From Amycolatopsis eburnea (lineage in GTDB: Bacteria > Actinomycetota > Actinomycetes > Mycobacteriales > Pseudonocardiaceae): a DNA stretch of 64,000 bases. Location of the stretch: positions 116,935 to 180,934 of the forward strand of contig NZ_RSEC01000039.1 of NCBI RefSeq assembly GCF_003937945.1, in the 5' to 3' direction. This document shows positions 43,660 through 52,266 of this stretch, in pieces (the first letter of the stretch is position 1; every line of letters starts with the position of its first letter). The notes under the pieces were generated by a model. The model had not been told where the DNA came from, searched no databases, and worked only from the letters and a program-made list of their open reading frames with translations. The position numbers were made by a program, and so were the translations under genes.

Positions 43660-45171
43660 CTACCGCAGCCGCAGGCGGCGCAGCTTCCCGGTGGCCGAGT
43701 GCGGCAGCGACTCGGCGAACTCGACCAGGTGCGGCACCTTGTACCCGGCCAGGTGGGCCGTGCAGTGGTCGACGACCTGCTGCTCGGACAGCGCCGCCCC
43801 GGCCGCCGGCACCACGAACGCCTTCACCGCTTCGCCGCTTCGCTCGTCCACGACCCCGACGACGGCGGCCTCGGCCACCCCGGGCAGCTGCCCGATGACC
43901 TCCTCCACCTCCCGCGGGAAGACGTTGAAGCCGTTGACGATGATCAGGTCGTTGGCCCGGTCGACCAGGTGCAGGTCGCCGTCGACGTCGAGGTAGCCGA
44001 CGTCGCCGGTGCGGAACCAGCCCTCGTCGTCCGGCCCGTGCTCGCCGTCGGGCCAGTAGCCGGAGAAGAGGTTCGCGCCGCGGATCGACACCAGCCCGGT
44101 CTCGCCCTCGGCCTCGAAGACGTCGTCGACGTCGTCCGGGTCGAGCGGCACGGCCTGGTCGGTGCCGTCGCTGTCGACCAGCCGCAGCTCGATCCCGGGC
44201 AGCGGGCGCCCGACCGAACCGGGCTTCGGGTAGCCCGTGACCAGCGTCGACGTCACCACCGGCGCGCATTCGGTCAGGCCGTAGCCCTCGTAGACGTCGA
44301 CGCCGGCGGCCTCCCGGATCGCCGTCAGCACCTTCGGGTGCAGCGGCGCGGCGCCCGACGTCATCCGGCGCACGGTGGCCAGGCCGCGGCGCAGCTCGTC
44401 GGCGCCGAGCGCGGCGAACTCGGCGTACATGGTCGGGACGCCGGTGATCGTGGTGACGCCGTGCTTCGCGCAGTCGTCCAGCGTGCGCTGCGGCTCGAAG
44501 CGCTCCGAGAGGACGGCGGTCGCGCCGACGGCGATGGCGTGCAGCAGGCCGGGCCCGAGGCCGTAGACGTGGAAGAGCGGGATGGTGAGCAGCACGCGGT
44601 CGTCGTGCTCGAGGGCGCCTTCGACCTGGCCGAGCTGTTCCAGGTTCGCCAGCAGCGCGCGGTGCGAGAGCATCACGCCGCGCGGCGGGCCGGTCGTCCC
44701 GGAGGTGTAGGAAACGACCGCGATGTCCTCCCCGGCGCGCCCGGCGTCGACGAATTCGACTACTCCATCCGGGTCGCTTCGCGGAGTGAGCCCGCTCACC
44801 CCGGCCGGCAGTTCGGCGTCCGCGTCCCGCTGGATGACAACCTTGGCACCGCTGTGCGCGAGCAGGCGCTCGAGCTCCGGGCCGGGTACCTGCGGCGACA
44901 GCGGCACGACGACCGCACCGGCGCGCAGGGCGCCGAAGAAGCCGACCGCGAAATCGACCGAGGTCGGCAGCCGCAGCGCGACCGGGTCGCCGGGCACCAC
45001 CCCGGCGTCCGCGAGGGCCTGGGCCTGGGCCTGGGCGGCGGCTTCGAGCTGCCCGCAGGTCAGCCCGCGGCCGCTGCCGGTCTCGAGCACGGCCGGGTGG
45101 TCCGGCCACGTGGCCGCGGCCCGGGAAAGCAGCCCGCCGACCCCCGACGTCGTCCCCTCTGGAGCACTCAC
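43660..45171 (-). CDS. Acyl-CoA synthetase / AMP-dependent ligase
   Basis: The 503-residue adenylating enzyme has A3 motif SYTSGTTGPPRGVML, A5 YGLTECAPVV, A7 WFRTGDVGYLD and A8 to A10 (IIVNGFNVFPREVEE, SATGKLRRLRLR). This is a long- or medium-chain fatty acyl-CoA ligase type; the acyl substrate cannot be told. The first gene of a leftward unit with the glutaredoxin-like and molybdopterin genes. Divergent from the sigma factor genes at 45.4 kb. Confidence 0.9.
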   Translation of the reverse strand: MSAPEGTTSGVGGLLSRAAATWPDHPAVLETGSGRGLTCGQLEAAAQAQAQALADAGVVPGDPVALRLPTSVDFAVGFFGALRAGAVVVPLSPQVPGPELERLLAHSGAKVVIQRDADAELPAGVSGLTPRSDPDGVVEFVDAGRAGEDIAVVSYTSGTTGPPRGVMLSHRALLANLEQLGQVEGALEHDDRVLLTIPLFHVYGLGPGLLHAIAVGATAVLSERFEPQRTLDDCAKHGVTTITGVPTMYAEFAALGADELRRGLATVRRMTSGAAPLHPKVLTAIREAAGVDVYEGYGLTECAPVVTSTLVTGYPKPGSVGRPLPGIELRLVDSDGTDQAVPLDPDDVDDVFEAEGETGLVSIRGANLFSGYWPDGEHGPDDEGWFRTGDVGYLDVDGDLHLVDRANDLIIVNGFNVFPREVEEVIGQLPGVAEAAVVGVVDERSGEAVKAFVVPAAGAALSEQQVVDHCTAHLAGYKVPHLVEFAESLPHSATGKLRRLRLR

Positions 45172-45366
45172 CCGCGGCCCGCCTTTCTCCGATCCCGGCC
45201 AAAGCGTTGCAAGTCTGTCATTCGGAGCGACGTCATGGGTGCTGACCGCGAGCGTCGCTTCTTCGCAACCCCGGAGCCACTACCTACTTCGCGGTAACTA
45301 CACGTATGCTGCACTGCGTCGCGGGGTGGTGTTGATCACCACCGCGACCGGAGAGAGGGAGTCGCC

Positions 45367-45489
45367 GTGACGAACTTGCTTGCCCACGAAGTCGTGGGGC
45401 ACGCGAGCCGGCAGGCCCCTGCTCGTCCGGGTTCCGGGGGTCCAGTGGCCCGCGGGGCCAGCTTCGCCGCCGGAGGTGCCGCCCGATGA
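45367..45489 (+). CDS. Short 40-codon frame translationally coupled to the sigma factor gene
   Basis: A GTG at 45367 has GGGAG 5 nt upstream and opens a 40-codon frame (TNLLAHEVVGHASRQAPARP at its start) whose TGA overlaps the sigma gene's ATG by 4 bp. The peptide is low-complexity towards its end (Gly, Ala, Pro) and has no known family. It may be a leader peptide that couples translation rather than a protein. An inverted repeat GGTGGTG-TTGAT-CACCACC lies just upstream at 45325-45343. Confidence 0.45.
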   Translation: MTNLLAHEVVGHASRQAPARPGSGGPVARGASFAAGGAAR

Positions 45490-46178
45490 CCGTGCCGACC
45501 GCCGTGAGCCGCGGGCCCGTCTTCATGTTCGCCGAGCGCGTGTTCGGCCGCTCTTCGGCCGTGCCCGTGAGCCGGCAGGCGTCCGACGACGAGCGCGCCG
45601 AAGCCGCGAAGGCCGAGGCGTGGGAGCTCGTGCGCGCCGCCCAGGACGGCGACTCGTCCGCCTTCGGCCGCCTCTACGACCGCTACGTCGACGTCGTCTA
45701 CCGGTACGTCCTGTTCCGGCTCGGCGACCGCGACCTGGCCGAGGACGTCACCAGCGAGACGTTCCTGCGCGCGCTGCGCCGGATCACGTCGGTGAGCTAC
45801 CAGGGGCGTGACGTCGGCGCCTGGTTCGTCACCATCGCCCGCAACCTCGTGCTCGACCACGTGAAGTCGAGCCGGTTCAAGCTCGAAGTGGTCACCGACG
45901 AGGTGACCGAGCCGGGCTCGGCGCCGTTCAGCGTCGGCGCGACCGCCCAGGCGGGCCCCGAGCAGGAAGCCATCACCCGCGCGACCCGCGCCGAGCTGCT
46001 GCGCTGCGTCGCGGAACTGGGCGACGACCAGCGGGAATGCATCATCCTGCGGTTCCTGCAGGGCCTGTCGGTGGCGGAGACGGCCGAGATCATGAACCGC
46101 AACGAAGGGGCGATCAAGGCGCTCCAGCACCGCGCGGTACGCCGATTGGCACAACTTCTGCCCACGGGATTGCGCTGA
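45486..46178 (+). CDS. bldN: ECF sigma factor, BldN type
   Basis: The 230-residue sigma factor has region 2 (FGRLYDRYVDVVYRYVLFRL, SETFLRALRRI) and region 4 (ELLRCVAELGDDQRECIILR, GLSVAETAEIMNRNEGAIKA) and a 45-residue N-terminal extension. BldN directs aerial development genes in Streptomyces and is made with an N-terminal pro-region. The assignment rests on the sequence and on the RsbN-like DUF5667 gene right after it, and on haem/rex genes nearby as in Streptomyces. The ATG at 45486 has GGAGG 9 nt upstream. Confidence 0.85.
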   Translation: MTVPTAVSRGPVFMFAERVFGRSSAVPVSRQASDDERAEAAKAEAWELVRAAQDGDSSAFGRLYDRYVDVVYRYVLFRLGDRDLAEDVTSETFLRALRRITSVSYQGRDVGAWFVTIARNLVLDHVKSSRFKLEVVTDEVTEPGSAPFSVGATAQAGPEQEAITRATRAELLRCVAELGDDQRECIILRFLQGLSVAETAEIMNRNEGAIKALQHRAVRRLAQLLPTGLR

Positions 46179-46211
46179 TCCCGCGAACTTTTCGGCCCAT
46201 CGACCGGAACC

Positions 46212-46240
46212 GGTAACCCTGGCGGCTTCTGGATCGTTAC
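46212..46240 (+). promoter_or_regulatory. ECF-type promoter candidate for the anti-sigma gene
   Basis: GGTAAC (46212-46217) and CGTTAC (46235-46240) are 17 bp apart, close to the CGTAAC/CGTTGA pattern reported for BldN-dependent promoters in Streptomyces. It lies between bldN and rsbN, 52 bp before the rsbN GTG. Confidence 0.5.
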
Positions 46241-46291
46241 TCCTGCCAGACCGGTGTCAGGACCGGCCACGGCCCGAGATGGAGCACTGCG

Positions 46292-47362
46292 GTGAGGTTT
46301 GCGCGTGAGCGAGCCGAGATCGACCGGTTCGCGCGTGCCCTGGAGCCGTCCCCGGTACGCCGGGACGGCGAGTTCGCCGACGAGCTGGCTCTCGTCGGCG
46401 CCCTGCGTGACCTCGGCGATGCCGGGGCGCCGGACCTGGCGACCCGGCAGCGGATCCGCGCGGAGATCGCGGGCCGCCTGGAGACGGCGGCGGCCCTCCC
46501 GCGTCGGAGGTGGCGGCCGCGGACCGCCGACCTGGTGGCCGCCGCGCTCTTCCTCGTCCTGGTGCTCTCGGGCCTGACGCTGGTGCTGTCCAGGAACGCG
46601 TTGCCGGGTGACGCGCTGTACAGCGTGAAGCGCGCCGGGGAGTCGACGGCGCTGAGCCTGACGTTCGGCGACCAGGCGAAGGCGAAGAAGCACCTGGAGT
46701 TCGCCACCAACCGGATCACCGAGCTCGGCGAGCTGGCCGAAGAAGGCGCGAGCCAGGCCGACTACCAAACCGCGTACGACGACTTCGCCGCCGACCTGAA
46801 GGCGGGCGTCGCCCAGCTGGCCGCGGTGGCCACGAGCGACAGCGGCGGGGCGCAGGCCCTGGCCGACGTCCGGCTGTGGGCGCGCAACCAGGCTGCGCGG
46901 CTGGCGACGCAGCCGCAACCGGCCGACGCGGCACCGGTGTTCGGCGACGTCCGCGACCTGCTGGGCAAGGTCCAGGAACGCACGAGCGGCCTGGTGGCCC
47001 GGCTGAACTGCTACGAGATCACCACCGGCACGTCCGACGAACTGGGCGTGGTCCCGGCGACCGGCGAGTGCACGGCCCGGCCGGCGCCGGCCGCGGGCGA
47101 GCAGCAGACGCCCCCGCCGAGTTCGTCGACCCCGGGCGAAAGCACCGCGCCGGTGGCGACCGGCACGCAGCTGCCGCCCTCGGACGCGGCAGCCACCCCG
47201 GGCATCCCGGCGCCGACCGGCGGCGTGACGCCCCCGCCGGTGTACGGCCAGCCGCCGACGACCACCCGGCCGCCGACGACGACGATCCCGACGACGTCCC
47301 CGCCGCCGCTGGTTTCGCTCCCGCCGTTGCTGCCGGGTCTGCCGCCGATCGTGATCGGCTGA
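46292..47362 (+). CDS. rsbN: RsbN-like anti-sigma factor, DUF5667 domain
   Basis: RsbN holds BldN at the membrane in Streptomyces. The 356-residue product has an N-terminal cytoplasmic sigma-binding segment (1-75), one membrane helix (about 80-103), a DUF5667 extracytoplasmic helical domain starting NALPGDALYSVKRAGE (about 105-235) with two cysteines (CYEI, ECTA), and a long Pro/Thr-rich tail, likely cell-wall spanning. The GTG at 46292 has GGAG 7 nt upstream. Confidence 0.85.
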   Translation: MRFARERAEIDRFARALEPSPVRRDGEFADELALVGALRDLGDAGAPDLATRQRIRAEIAGRLETAAALPRRRWRPRTADLVAAALFLVLVLSGLTLVLSRNALPGDALYSVKRAGESTALSLTFGDQAKAKKHLEFATNRITELGELAEEGASQADYQTAYDDFAADLKAGVAQLAAVATSDSGGAQALADVRLWARNQAARLATQPQPADAAPVFGDVRDLLGKVQERTSGLVARLNCYEITTGTSDELGVVPATGECTARPAPAAGEQQTPPPSSSTPGESTAPVATGTQLPPSDAAATPGIPAPTGGVTPPPVYGQPPTTTRPPTTTIPTTSPPPLVSLPPLLPGLPPIVIG

Positions 47363-47459
47363 GGTCCCGGCCACACCTGCGACGAGGCGGTGGGCGGCTC
47401 GCTACGCTGTGCGAAGGACCAAGACGTGCCGGACGTGGGCAGACGTGGAGGCGGTGTGC

Positions 47460-48347
47460 GTGTCAGCGTGGCGTGGCAGGGATAAGAGTCAGGAGCTGGA
47501 ACGGCTCGCCACGCTCGCGGGCGAGGCGTCGGCCGAGGCCGCCCACGCCCTTTCCGAGCCCCCCGCGCCGCCCGCGCCACCGGACCTGACGGCGGCGGCG
47601 TTCTTCGACGTCGACAACACGATGATGATGGGCGCGTCGATCTTCTACTTCGCCCGCGGGCTCGCCGCGCGCAAGTTCTTCACCTCGTCGGACCTGGCCG
47701 GGTTCGTCTGGGGCCAGATCAAGTTCCGGCTCGGCGGCCGCGAGAACAAAGAGGACATCAAGACCCACCGCGAGCGCGCACTGTCCTTTGTGGCCGGCCG
47801 CACGGTGGCGGAGCTGACGTCGATCAGCGAAGAGATCTACGACGAGCTGATGGCGGACAAGATCTGGTCCGGCACGCGCGCGCTGGCTCAGATGCACCTC
47901 GACGCGGGCCAGCGCGTCTGGCTGGTGACGGCGACCCCGATCGAGCTGGCGGCGATCATCTCGCGCCGGCTGGGCCTCACCGGCGCGCTCGGCACGGTCG
48001 CCGAGACCCGGGACGGCGTGTACACCGGCCGCCTGGTGGGCGACCTGCTGCACGGCCGCGCGAAGGCGCACGCGGTGCGCGCGCTCGCGTCCCGCGAAGG
48101 GCTGAACCTCAAGCGCTGCACGGCTTATTCGGACTCGGCCAACGACATCCCGATGCTGTCCGCGGTCGGCACGGCGGTGGCGGTCAACCCGGACGGCGGC
48201 CTGCGCGACGTCGCCCGCGCCCGCGGCTGGGAGATCCGCGACTTCCGCACCGGCCGCAAGGCGGCGAAGATCGGCGTGCCGTCGGTGCTGGGCGCGGGCG
48301 CGCTGGCGGGCGCGGTGGCGGCCGGGATGGCCTACCGCCGCCGCTGA
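47460..48347 (+). CDS. HAD-IB family phosphatase (SerB1-like)
   Basis: The 295-residue protein has the HAD nucleophile motif FFDVDNTMM (about 53-61), motif II VTATP, and the distal YSDSANDIPML motif of phosphoserine-phosphatase-like enzymes, plus a hydrophobic C-terminus (VLGAGALAGAVAAGMAY) that may insert into the membrane. I chose the GTG at 47460, with GGAGG 8 nt upstream. In mycobacteria the related gene (serB1) lies in the same neighbourhood. The substrate is unproven. It converges with the acyltransferase gene. Confidence 0.88.
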   Translation: MSAWRGRDKSQELERLATLAGEASAEAAHALSEPPAPPAPPDLTAAAFFDVDNTMMMGASIFYFARGLAARKFFTSSDLAGFVWGQIKFRLGGRENKEDIKTHRERALSFVAGRTVAELTSISEEIYDELMADKIWSGTRALAQMHLDAGQRVWLVTATPIELAAIISRRLGLTGALGTVAETRDGVYTGRLVGDLLHGRAKAHAVRALASREGLNLKRCTAYSDSANDIPMLSAVGTAVAVNPDGGLRDVARARGWEIRDFRTGRKAAKIGVPSVLGAGALAGAVAAGMAYRRR

Positions 48348-48350
48348 GGC

Positions 48351-49385
48351 TCAGCCCCGAAAGACCGACTTCCGCTGGGAAAGCCGCTGGTACAGGGTCT
48401 GCTGGATCGACTCGCGGACCTGGTCGGTCAGCTGGAACACCAGCATCGGGTCGTCCACCGCGTCCGGGTCGAACTCGTCGGTGCGGATCGGCTCGCCGAA
48501 CTCGATGCTCCACTTCGTCGGCAGCGGGACCGCGCCCAGCAGGCCGAAGTGCGGGAAGAACGGCGTCACCGGGAAGTACGGCAGGCCCAGCATCCGGGCC
48601 AGCACCTTGATGTCGCCGAGCTTCGGGTAGATCTCCTCGGCGCCGATCACCGACACCGGGATGATCGGCACGCCGGCCTTCAGCGCGGCCGACACGAAGC
48701 CGCCGCGGCCGAAGCGCTGGAGCTTGTAGCGGGACGAGAACGGCTTGCCGACGCCCTTGAAGCCCTCCGGCCACACGCCGACCAGCTCGCCCTTGCGCAG
48801 CAGGCGTTCCGCGTCCGCGTGGCACGCCAGCGTCTGGCCGGACTTGCGCGCGAACGACCCCACCAGCGGCACCTGGAACACCAGGTCGGCGCCGAGGCCA
48901 CGCAGGTGCCTGCCGCCGGTCTCGTCGTGCACCGCGACCGCCGTCATCAGCGAGTCGAGCGGGATCGTGCCCGAGTGGTTCGACACCAGCAGCGCGCCGC
49001 CCGACGCCGGGAGGTGCTCGACGCCGTGGGTCTCGACGCGGAACCACTTCTTGTACAGCGCGCGCAGCGGCGGCAGGAAGACCGCGTCGGTCAGCTCGGC
49101 GTCGAAGCCGAACTCGTCGACGGTGTAGTCGCCGGTCAGCCGGTCGCGGAGGAAGCCGAGCGCCGAGCGCGCGGCCGCCGAGAGGGGCTCGTCCGGGGTC
49201 TCCTTCTCCGCTCCCGGGAACGCGACGACCGGCGCGTCCGCCCGGGCGGCGTCCTCCTCGCGGAGGTCTCGTTCGGCTTCCGGCTTCTCCCGGCCCGGTC
49301 CGTGCAGTGGGATGACCTGCGCTTCGGCACCGCCCACCGTCTCCGCCTCGCTTCCCAAGTCGTCCAAGTCGTGCGGTCTGCTCAT
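48351..49385 (-). CDS. PlsC-type lysophospholipid acyltransferase
   Basis: The 344-residue protein has an acidic N-terminal region of about 95 residues and then the acyltransferase domain, with NHSGTIPLD as catalytic motif I (a longer spacing than NHx4D), GVWPEGFKGVGK as motif III and GVPIIPVSVIGAEE as motif IV. It probably acylates glycerolipid precursors at the membrane. I chose the ATG at 49383-49385, which overlaps the epimerase stop by 4 bp; mycobacteria have the same pair (Rv0501-Rv0502). Confidence 0.88.
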   Translation of the reverse strand: MSRPHDLDDLGSEAETVGGAEAQVIPLHGPGREKPEAERDLREEDAARADAPVVAFPGAEKETPDEPLSAAARSALGFLRDRLTGDYTVDEFGFDAELTDAVFLPPLRALYKKWFRVETHGVEHLPASGGALLVSNHSGTIPLDSLMTAVAVHDETGGRHLRGLGADLVFQVPLVGSFARKSGQTLACHADAERLLRKGELVGVWPEGFKGVGKPFSSRYKLQRFGRGGFVSAALKAGVPIIPVSVIGAEEIYPKLGDIKVLARMLGLPYFPVTPFFPHFGLLGAVPLPTKWSIEFGEPIRTDEFDPDAVDDPMLVFQLTDQVRESIQQTLYQRLSQRKSVFRG

Positions 49386-50425
49386 CGGCTCTGGCCCGTC
49401 GCGGCGGCGACGAGCACCTTCCCCGCCAGGCCCGCCAGCTTGCCGCCGTCGAGCACCGGCCGGAGCCCGCGTCCGGTGATGTAGTCGTCGAACGCCTCTC
49501 GCGTGGTCCACCGCGGGGTGTACCCGAACTCGTTCTTCAGCTTGGTGATGTCGACGACCCGGCCGAAGTTCAGCAGCCGGACCTGGTCGGCGGAGAAGTC
49601 GACGACGCGCGCGCCGCGCAGGACCTTGCCGACCGACGGCACCACGCTCCGCGGCATCGGCAGCTCGACCCGGCCCGCGCGCCGGATCGCCTGCGACAGC
49701 GTGAGCACCCCCTCCGAACCGACGTTGAAAACGCCGGGCTGGTCGGTCAGGCTCGCGCGTTCGAGCACGGCCAGCGCGTCCGAAGAGTGCAGCAGCTGGA
49801 TCCGGGCGTCGTAACCGAAGACCGTCGGCACCACCGGGAGGGCGAAGTAGCGCGAAAGGACGGTGTCGGTCGACGGCCCGATGATGTTGGCGAAGCGGAA
49901 CAGCGTCGTGGTGATGTCCGGGCGGCGGCGGACGAGGCCGCGCACGTAGCCCTCCATCTCGACCGCGTCCTTCGCGTACCCGCTGGTCGACGTCGGGATG
50001 AGCTCGGAGTCCTCGGTGAACACCGCCTGCGAGCGGGCGCCGGCGCCGTAGACCGCCGCCGTCGACTTCACCACGAGCTTGCGGACCAGGGGCGAGCGCT
50101 GGCACGCGGCGAGCAGCCGCATCGTGCCGATGACGTTGACTTCCTTGATCGCCGTGCGGCGGCCCGGCCCGGCCGGGTGCGCGGTGCAGGAGGCGTGCAC
50201 CACCGTGTCGACCTTGGCGGTACTGATCACCTTGGCGATCAACGGGTTCCGGATGTCCGCGCGGACGAACTCCGCGTGGCCCATGCGCTGCAGGACGGTC
50301 TTGTCCGGGGGAACCGTGTCGACACCGATGACCCGCTCGAAATCGGGGTTGTTGCCCAGCCGGGCGAGCAGTTTCCCGCCCAGTTCGCCGGCGACCCCGG
50401 TGACGAGCACGATCTTCGACGGCAT
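49382..50425 (-). CDS. NAD-dependent epimerase/dehydratase (SDR family)
   Basis: The 347-residue extended short-chain dehydrogenase has the NAD-binding glycine motif VTGVAGELGGKLL (8-20), and a variant active site with STAAVYGAGARSQ instead of the usual YxxxK context, although TSGYAKDAVEME supplies Tyr and Lys. Similar to the mycobacterial galE2 gene beside the acyltransferase. The sugar or lipid substrate is unknown. GGGAG lies 4 nt before the ATG. Its first partner downstream is the acyltransferase. Confidence 0.87.
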   Translation of the reverse strand: MPSKIVLVTGVAGELGGKLLARLGNNPDFERVIGVDTVPPDKTVLQRMGHAEFVRADIRNPLIAKVISTAKVDTVVHASCTAHPAGPGRRTAIKEVNVIGTMRLLAACQRSPLVRKLVVKSTAAVYGAGARSQAVFTEDSELIPTSTSGYAKDAVEMEGYVRGLVRRRPDITTTLFRFANIIGPSTDTVLSRYFALPVVPTVFGYDARIQLLHSSDALAVLERASLTDQPGVFNVGSEGVLTLSQAIRRAGRVELPMPRSVVPSVGKVLRGARVVDFSADQVRLLNFGRVVDITKLKNEFGYTPRWTTREAFDDYITGRGLRPVLDGGKLAGLAGKVLVAAATGQSR

Positions 50426-50634
50426 GCGACTCCCTGCGGCGTAGGGCGTGGTGGGGGTGGACGATCACCCGAAGTGCGCGGGCCTGCACTCACTGGAAGC
50501 ATCGCGCGGACACCCTTGAGATGTTACCGCTCTTCAGTGGTAGCTCCCGGGTGTCTTACGTGCTATTAACCGCCATTCCCCGGAAAGCGACGAAGGCCTC
50601 ACTCGAACGGGGGGAACCGGCCCACCACATGGAC

Positions 50635-50663
50635 GTGGCCCGTCCAGGGACTGGACGGGCCAC
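50635..50663 (-). terminator. Terminator hairpin after bS22
   Basis: Perfect 12-bp arms 50635-50646 and 50652-50663 with loop GGGAC, 17 bp after the bS22 stop. No T-run follows on the minus strand. Confidence 0.8.
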
Positions 50664-50680
50664 GGTCACGCTCGGCAGGA

Positions 50681-50782
50681 TTACTTGCCGGCCTTACGAC
50701 GCTGAACGCGCGTACGGCGAAGCAGCTTGCGGTGCTTCTTCTTCGACATGCGCTTGCGGCGCTTCTTGATCACAGAGCCCAT
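50681..50782 (-). CDS. 30S ribosomal protein bS22 (AURKAIP1/COX24 domain)
   Basis: The 33-residue highly basic peptide begins GSVIKKRRKRMSKKKHRKLL and ends RRKAGK. It matches the small ribosomal protein of actinobacteria that is related to mitochondrial mS38. AAGGAG lies 5 nt before the ATG. A strong hairpin follows. In mycobacteria it lies beside the same BldC-like gene and proC. Confidence 0.93.
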   Translation of the reverse strand: MGSVIKKRRKRMSKKKHRKLLRRTRVQRRKAGK

Positions 50783-50937
50783 GGGCGCTCCTTAGGTCGT
50801 CGTCGGTCACGCTGCCCGGCGCAGCGTCCAACGGGTGGAGCGCACAGGCACGAGCGGTTTTCCAGGTTACCCGGCACCCGGTGCGGGCCGGTCGGCGGGC
50901 ACGTCGTAAGGCGACGTGCCGCCGGCCGCGAGGGGGT

Positions 50938-51153
50938 TCACCCCACGTCGTAGTACGCGCCCTGGAGGTACTCGTGCACTGCTTTTTCCGGCACCCGGAA
51001 GGACTTCCCGACCCTGACGGCGGGCAGCTCACCCGAGTGCACGAGACGGTAGACGGTCATCTTGGAGACCCGCATCAGCGTGGCGACCTCGGCGACCGTC
51101 AGGAACTGGACCTGCCCGACTGCCGGCAGATCCTCCTTCTTGTTCGGCGACAT
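50938..51153 (-). CDS. BldC/excisionase-type helix-turn-helix protein
   Basis: The 71-residue product is one MerR-like winged helix: FLTVAEVATLMRVSKMTVYR, then GELPAVRVGKSFRVPEKAV. It is a paralogue in fold of the bldC gene at 22008. The ATG at 51151-51153 is the start I prefer; an in-frame GTG eight codons upstream is possible. In mycobacteria this gene sits between proC and bS22 (Rv0500A). Confidence 0.88.
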   Translation of the reverse strand: MSPNKKEDLPAVGQVQFLTVAEVATLMRVSKMTVYRLVHSGELPAVRVGKSFRVPEKAVHEYLQGAYYDVG

Positions 51154-51335
51154 GTTTACCGCGTCCTTCGACACGTGTCGCGCCACGAGGCTTCCCCACC
51201 TGTGGTATCGACACGCACGTGCTCTATCGAGAGTAGCGGGACTGGTGGGACTAATGCGACGCCTGTCACCGAGATGGGCCCCTACCAGCGCTAACGCACA
51301 AGCACCCGCGCGTGCAAGACCTCGGGAATCGCCCA

Positions 51336-51896
51336 TTACGGCGAATTCGGACCCGTCGTGCCCGGTTCGAGGGGCAGCCGCAGCGCCCGCACGGTGAACG
51401 AAATCGCGTGGTACCAACCGCAGACGAGCAGCACGTCGAGCGCGCCGTCGTCGCCGACGGCGTTCGTCAGGTCCGCCCAGGTGCCGTCCGCGAGGTCGTG
51501 GGTGGCGTGGAGTTCGTCGACGGCTTTCAGGACCGCGCGGTCGCTCGCGTCCCAGCACTCGTCGGCCGGGCCACCGGCGGCGAGCGAGCGGATCTGGTCG
51601 TCCCGGAGGCCGGCCTTCTCGGCGAAGGTGGCGAGGTGGACGCCCCATTCGTAAGCGGCGCCGCAGAGCGCGGTCGTGCGGTCGATGACCAGCTCGCGTT
51701 GCCGGACGGTCAGCGCCGACTGCCGCGAGAAGTAGTACCGCCCCCAGTCCGCGACGCCCCTGGCCAGCGCCGGACGGCGGGCCCACACGCGGAAGAGCCC
51801 GATCGGCGGCCCGAGCCGGTCGAGCACCTCGGCCGTTCCGGCGTCGAACGGCGGCTCGAGCGGCGCGATCCGCGGCTGCTTCGATTTCAGAGGCAT
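51336..51896 (-). CDS. Carboxymuconolactone decarboxylase family protein
   Basis: The 186-residue protein is an AhpD-like all-helical protein. Its core motif is TTALCGAAYEWGVHLATFAEKAG, with a single Cys, and a later VCGWYHAISFTVRAL. The peroxidase CxxC is not present, so a non-redox decarboxylase or unknown role is more likely. Start at the ATG 51894-51896. It is divergent from the HxlR gene; the pair looks like a regulator-target unit. Confidence 0.88.
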   Translation of the reverse strand: MPLKSKQPRIAPLEPPFDAGTAEVLDRLGPPIGLFRVWARRPALARGVADWGRYYFSRQSALTVRQRELVIDRTTALCGAAYEWGVHLATFAEKAGLRDDQIRSLAAGGPADECWDASDRAVLKAVDELHATHDLADGTWADLTNAVGDDGALDVLLVCGWYHAISFTVRALRLPLEPGTTGPNSP

Positions 51897-51936
51897 GTCC
51901 GGCACGCTAACATCGGCGCTTCGGAAAGGAAAGCAA

Positions 51937-52266
51937 TTGACGACGCCCCTCCCCGGCCGCCCGGTCCGCGGGTCCACGACCGGCCGCCCGATCATGGCGC
52001 TGCTCGACCTGCTCGGCAGGCGGTGGACGCTGCGGATCCTCTGGGAACTGCGCGACGACGAGCCGTTGACGTTCCGCGTGCTCCAGCAGCGGTGCGACGG
52101 GGTGTCGTCGAGCGTGCTGGCCACCCGGCTGCGCGAACTCGGCGAGGCGGACCTGGTCGGCCACGCCGAGGGCTACACCCTCACCGAGCAGGGCAGATCG
52201 CTGTTCGGGACGCTGGTGCGGCTCGACGCGTGGGCGGCGGACTGGCGGCCGCGTCAGCCTTCGTGA
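51937..52266 (+). CDS. HxlR-family transcriptional regulator
   Basis: The 109-residue winged-helix protein has the HxlR signature LDLLGRRWTLRILWELRD, then RVLQQRCDGVSSSVLATRLR, GEADLVGHAEGYTLTEQG. HxlR proteins often sense reactive carbonyls or quinones. I chose the TTG at 51937, with AAAGGAAAG 3-6 nt upstream, over the ATG at 51895 that overlaps the divergent start. Its 3' end overlaps the converging proC by 13 bp. Confidence 0.87.
   Translation: MTTPLPGRPVRGSTTGRPIMALLDLLGRRWTLRILWELRDDEPLTFRVLQQRCDGVSSSVLATRLRELGEADLVGHAEGYTLTEQGRSLFGTLVRLDAWAADWRPRQPS

Noticed and set aside
45292..45320. BldN-type promoter before the sigma gene (GGTAAC followed by GCGTC)
   Set aside because: The -10 part does not fit at 16-18 bp spacing, so autoregulation cannot be supported from sequence.
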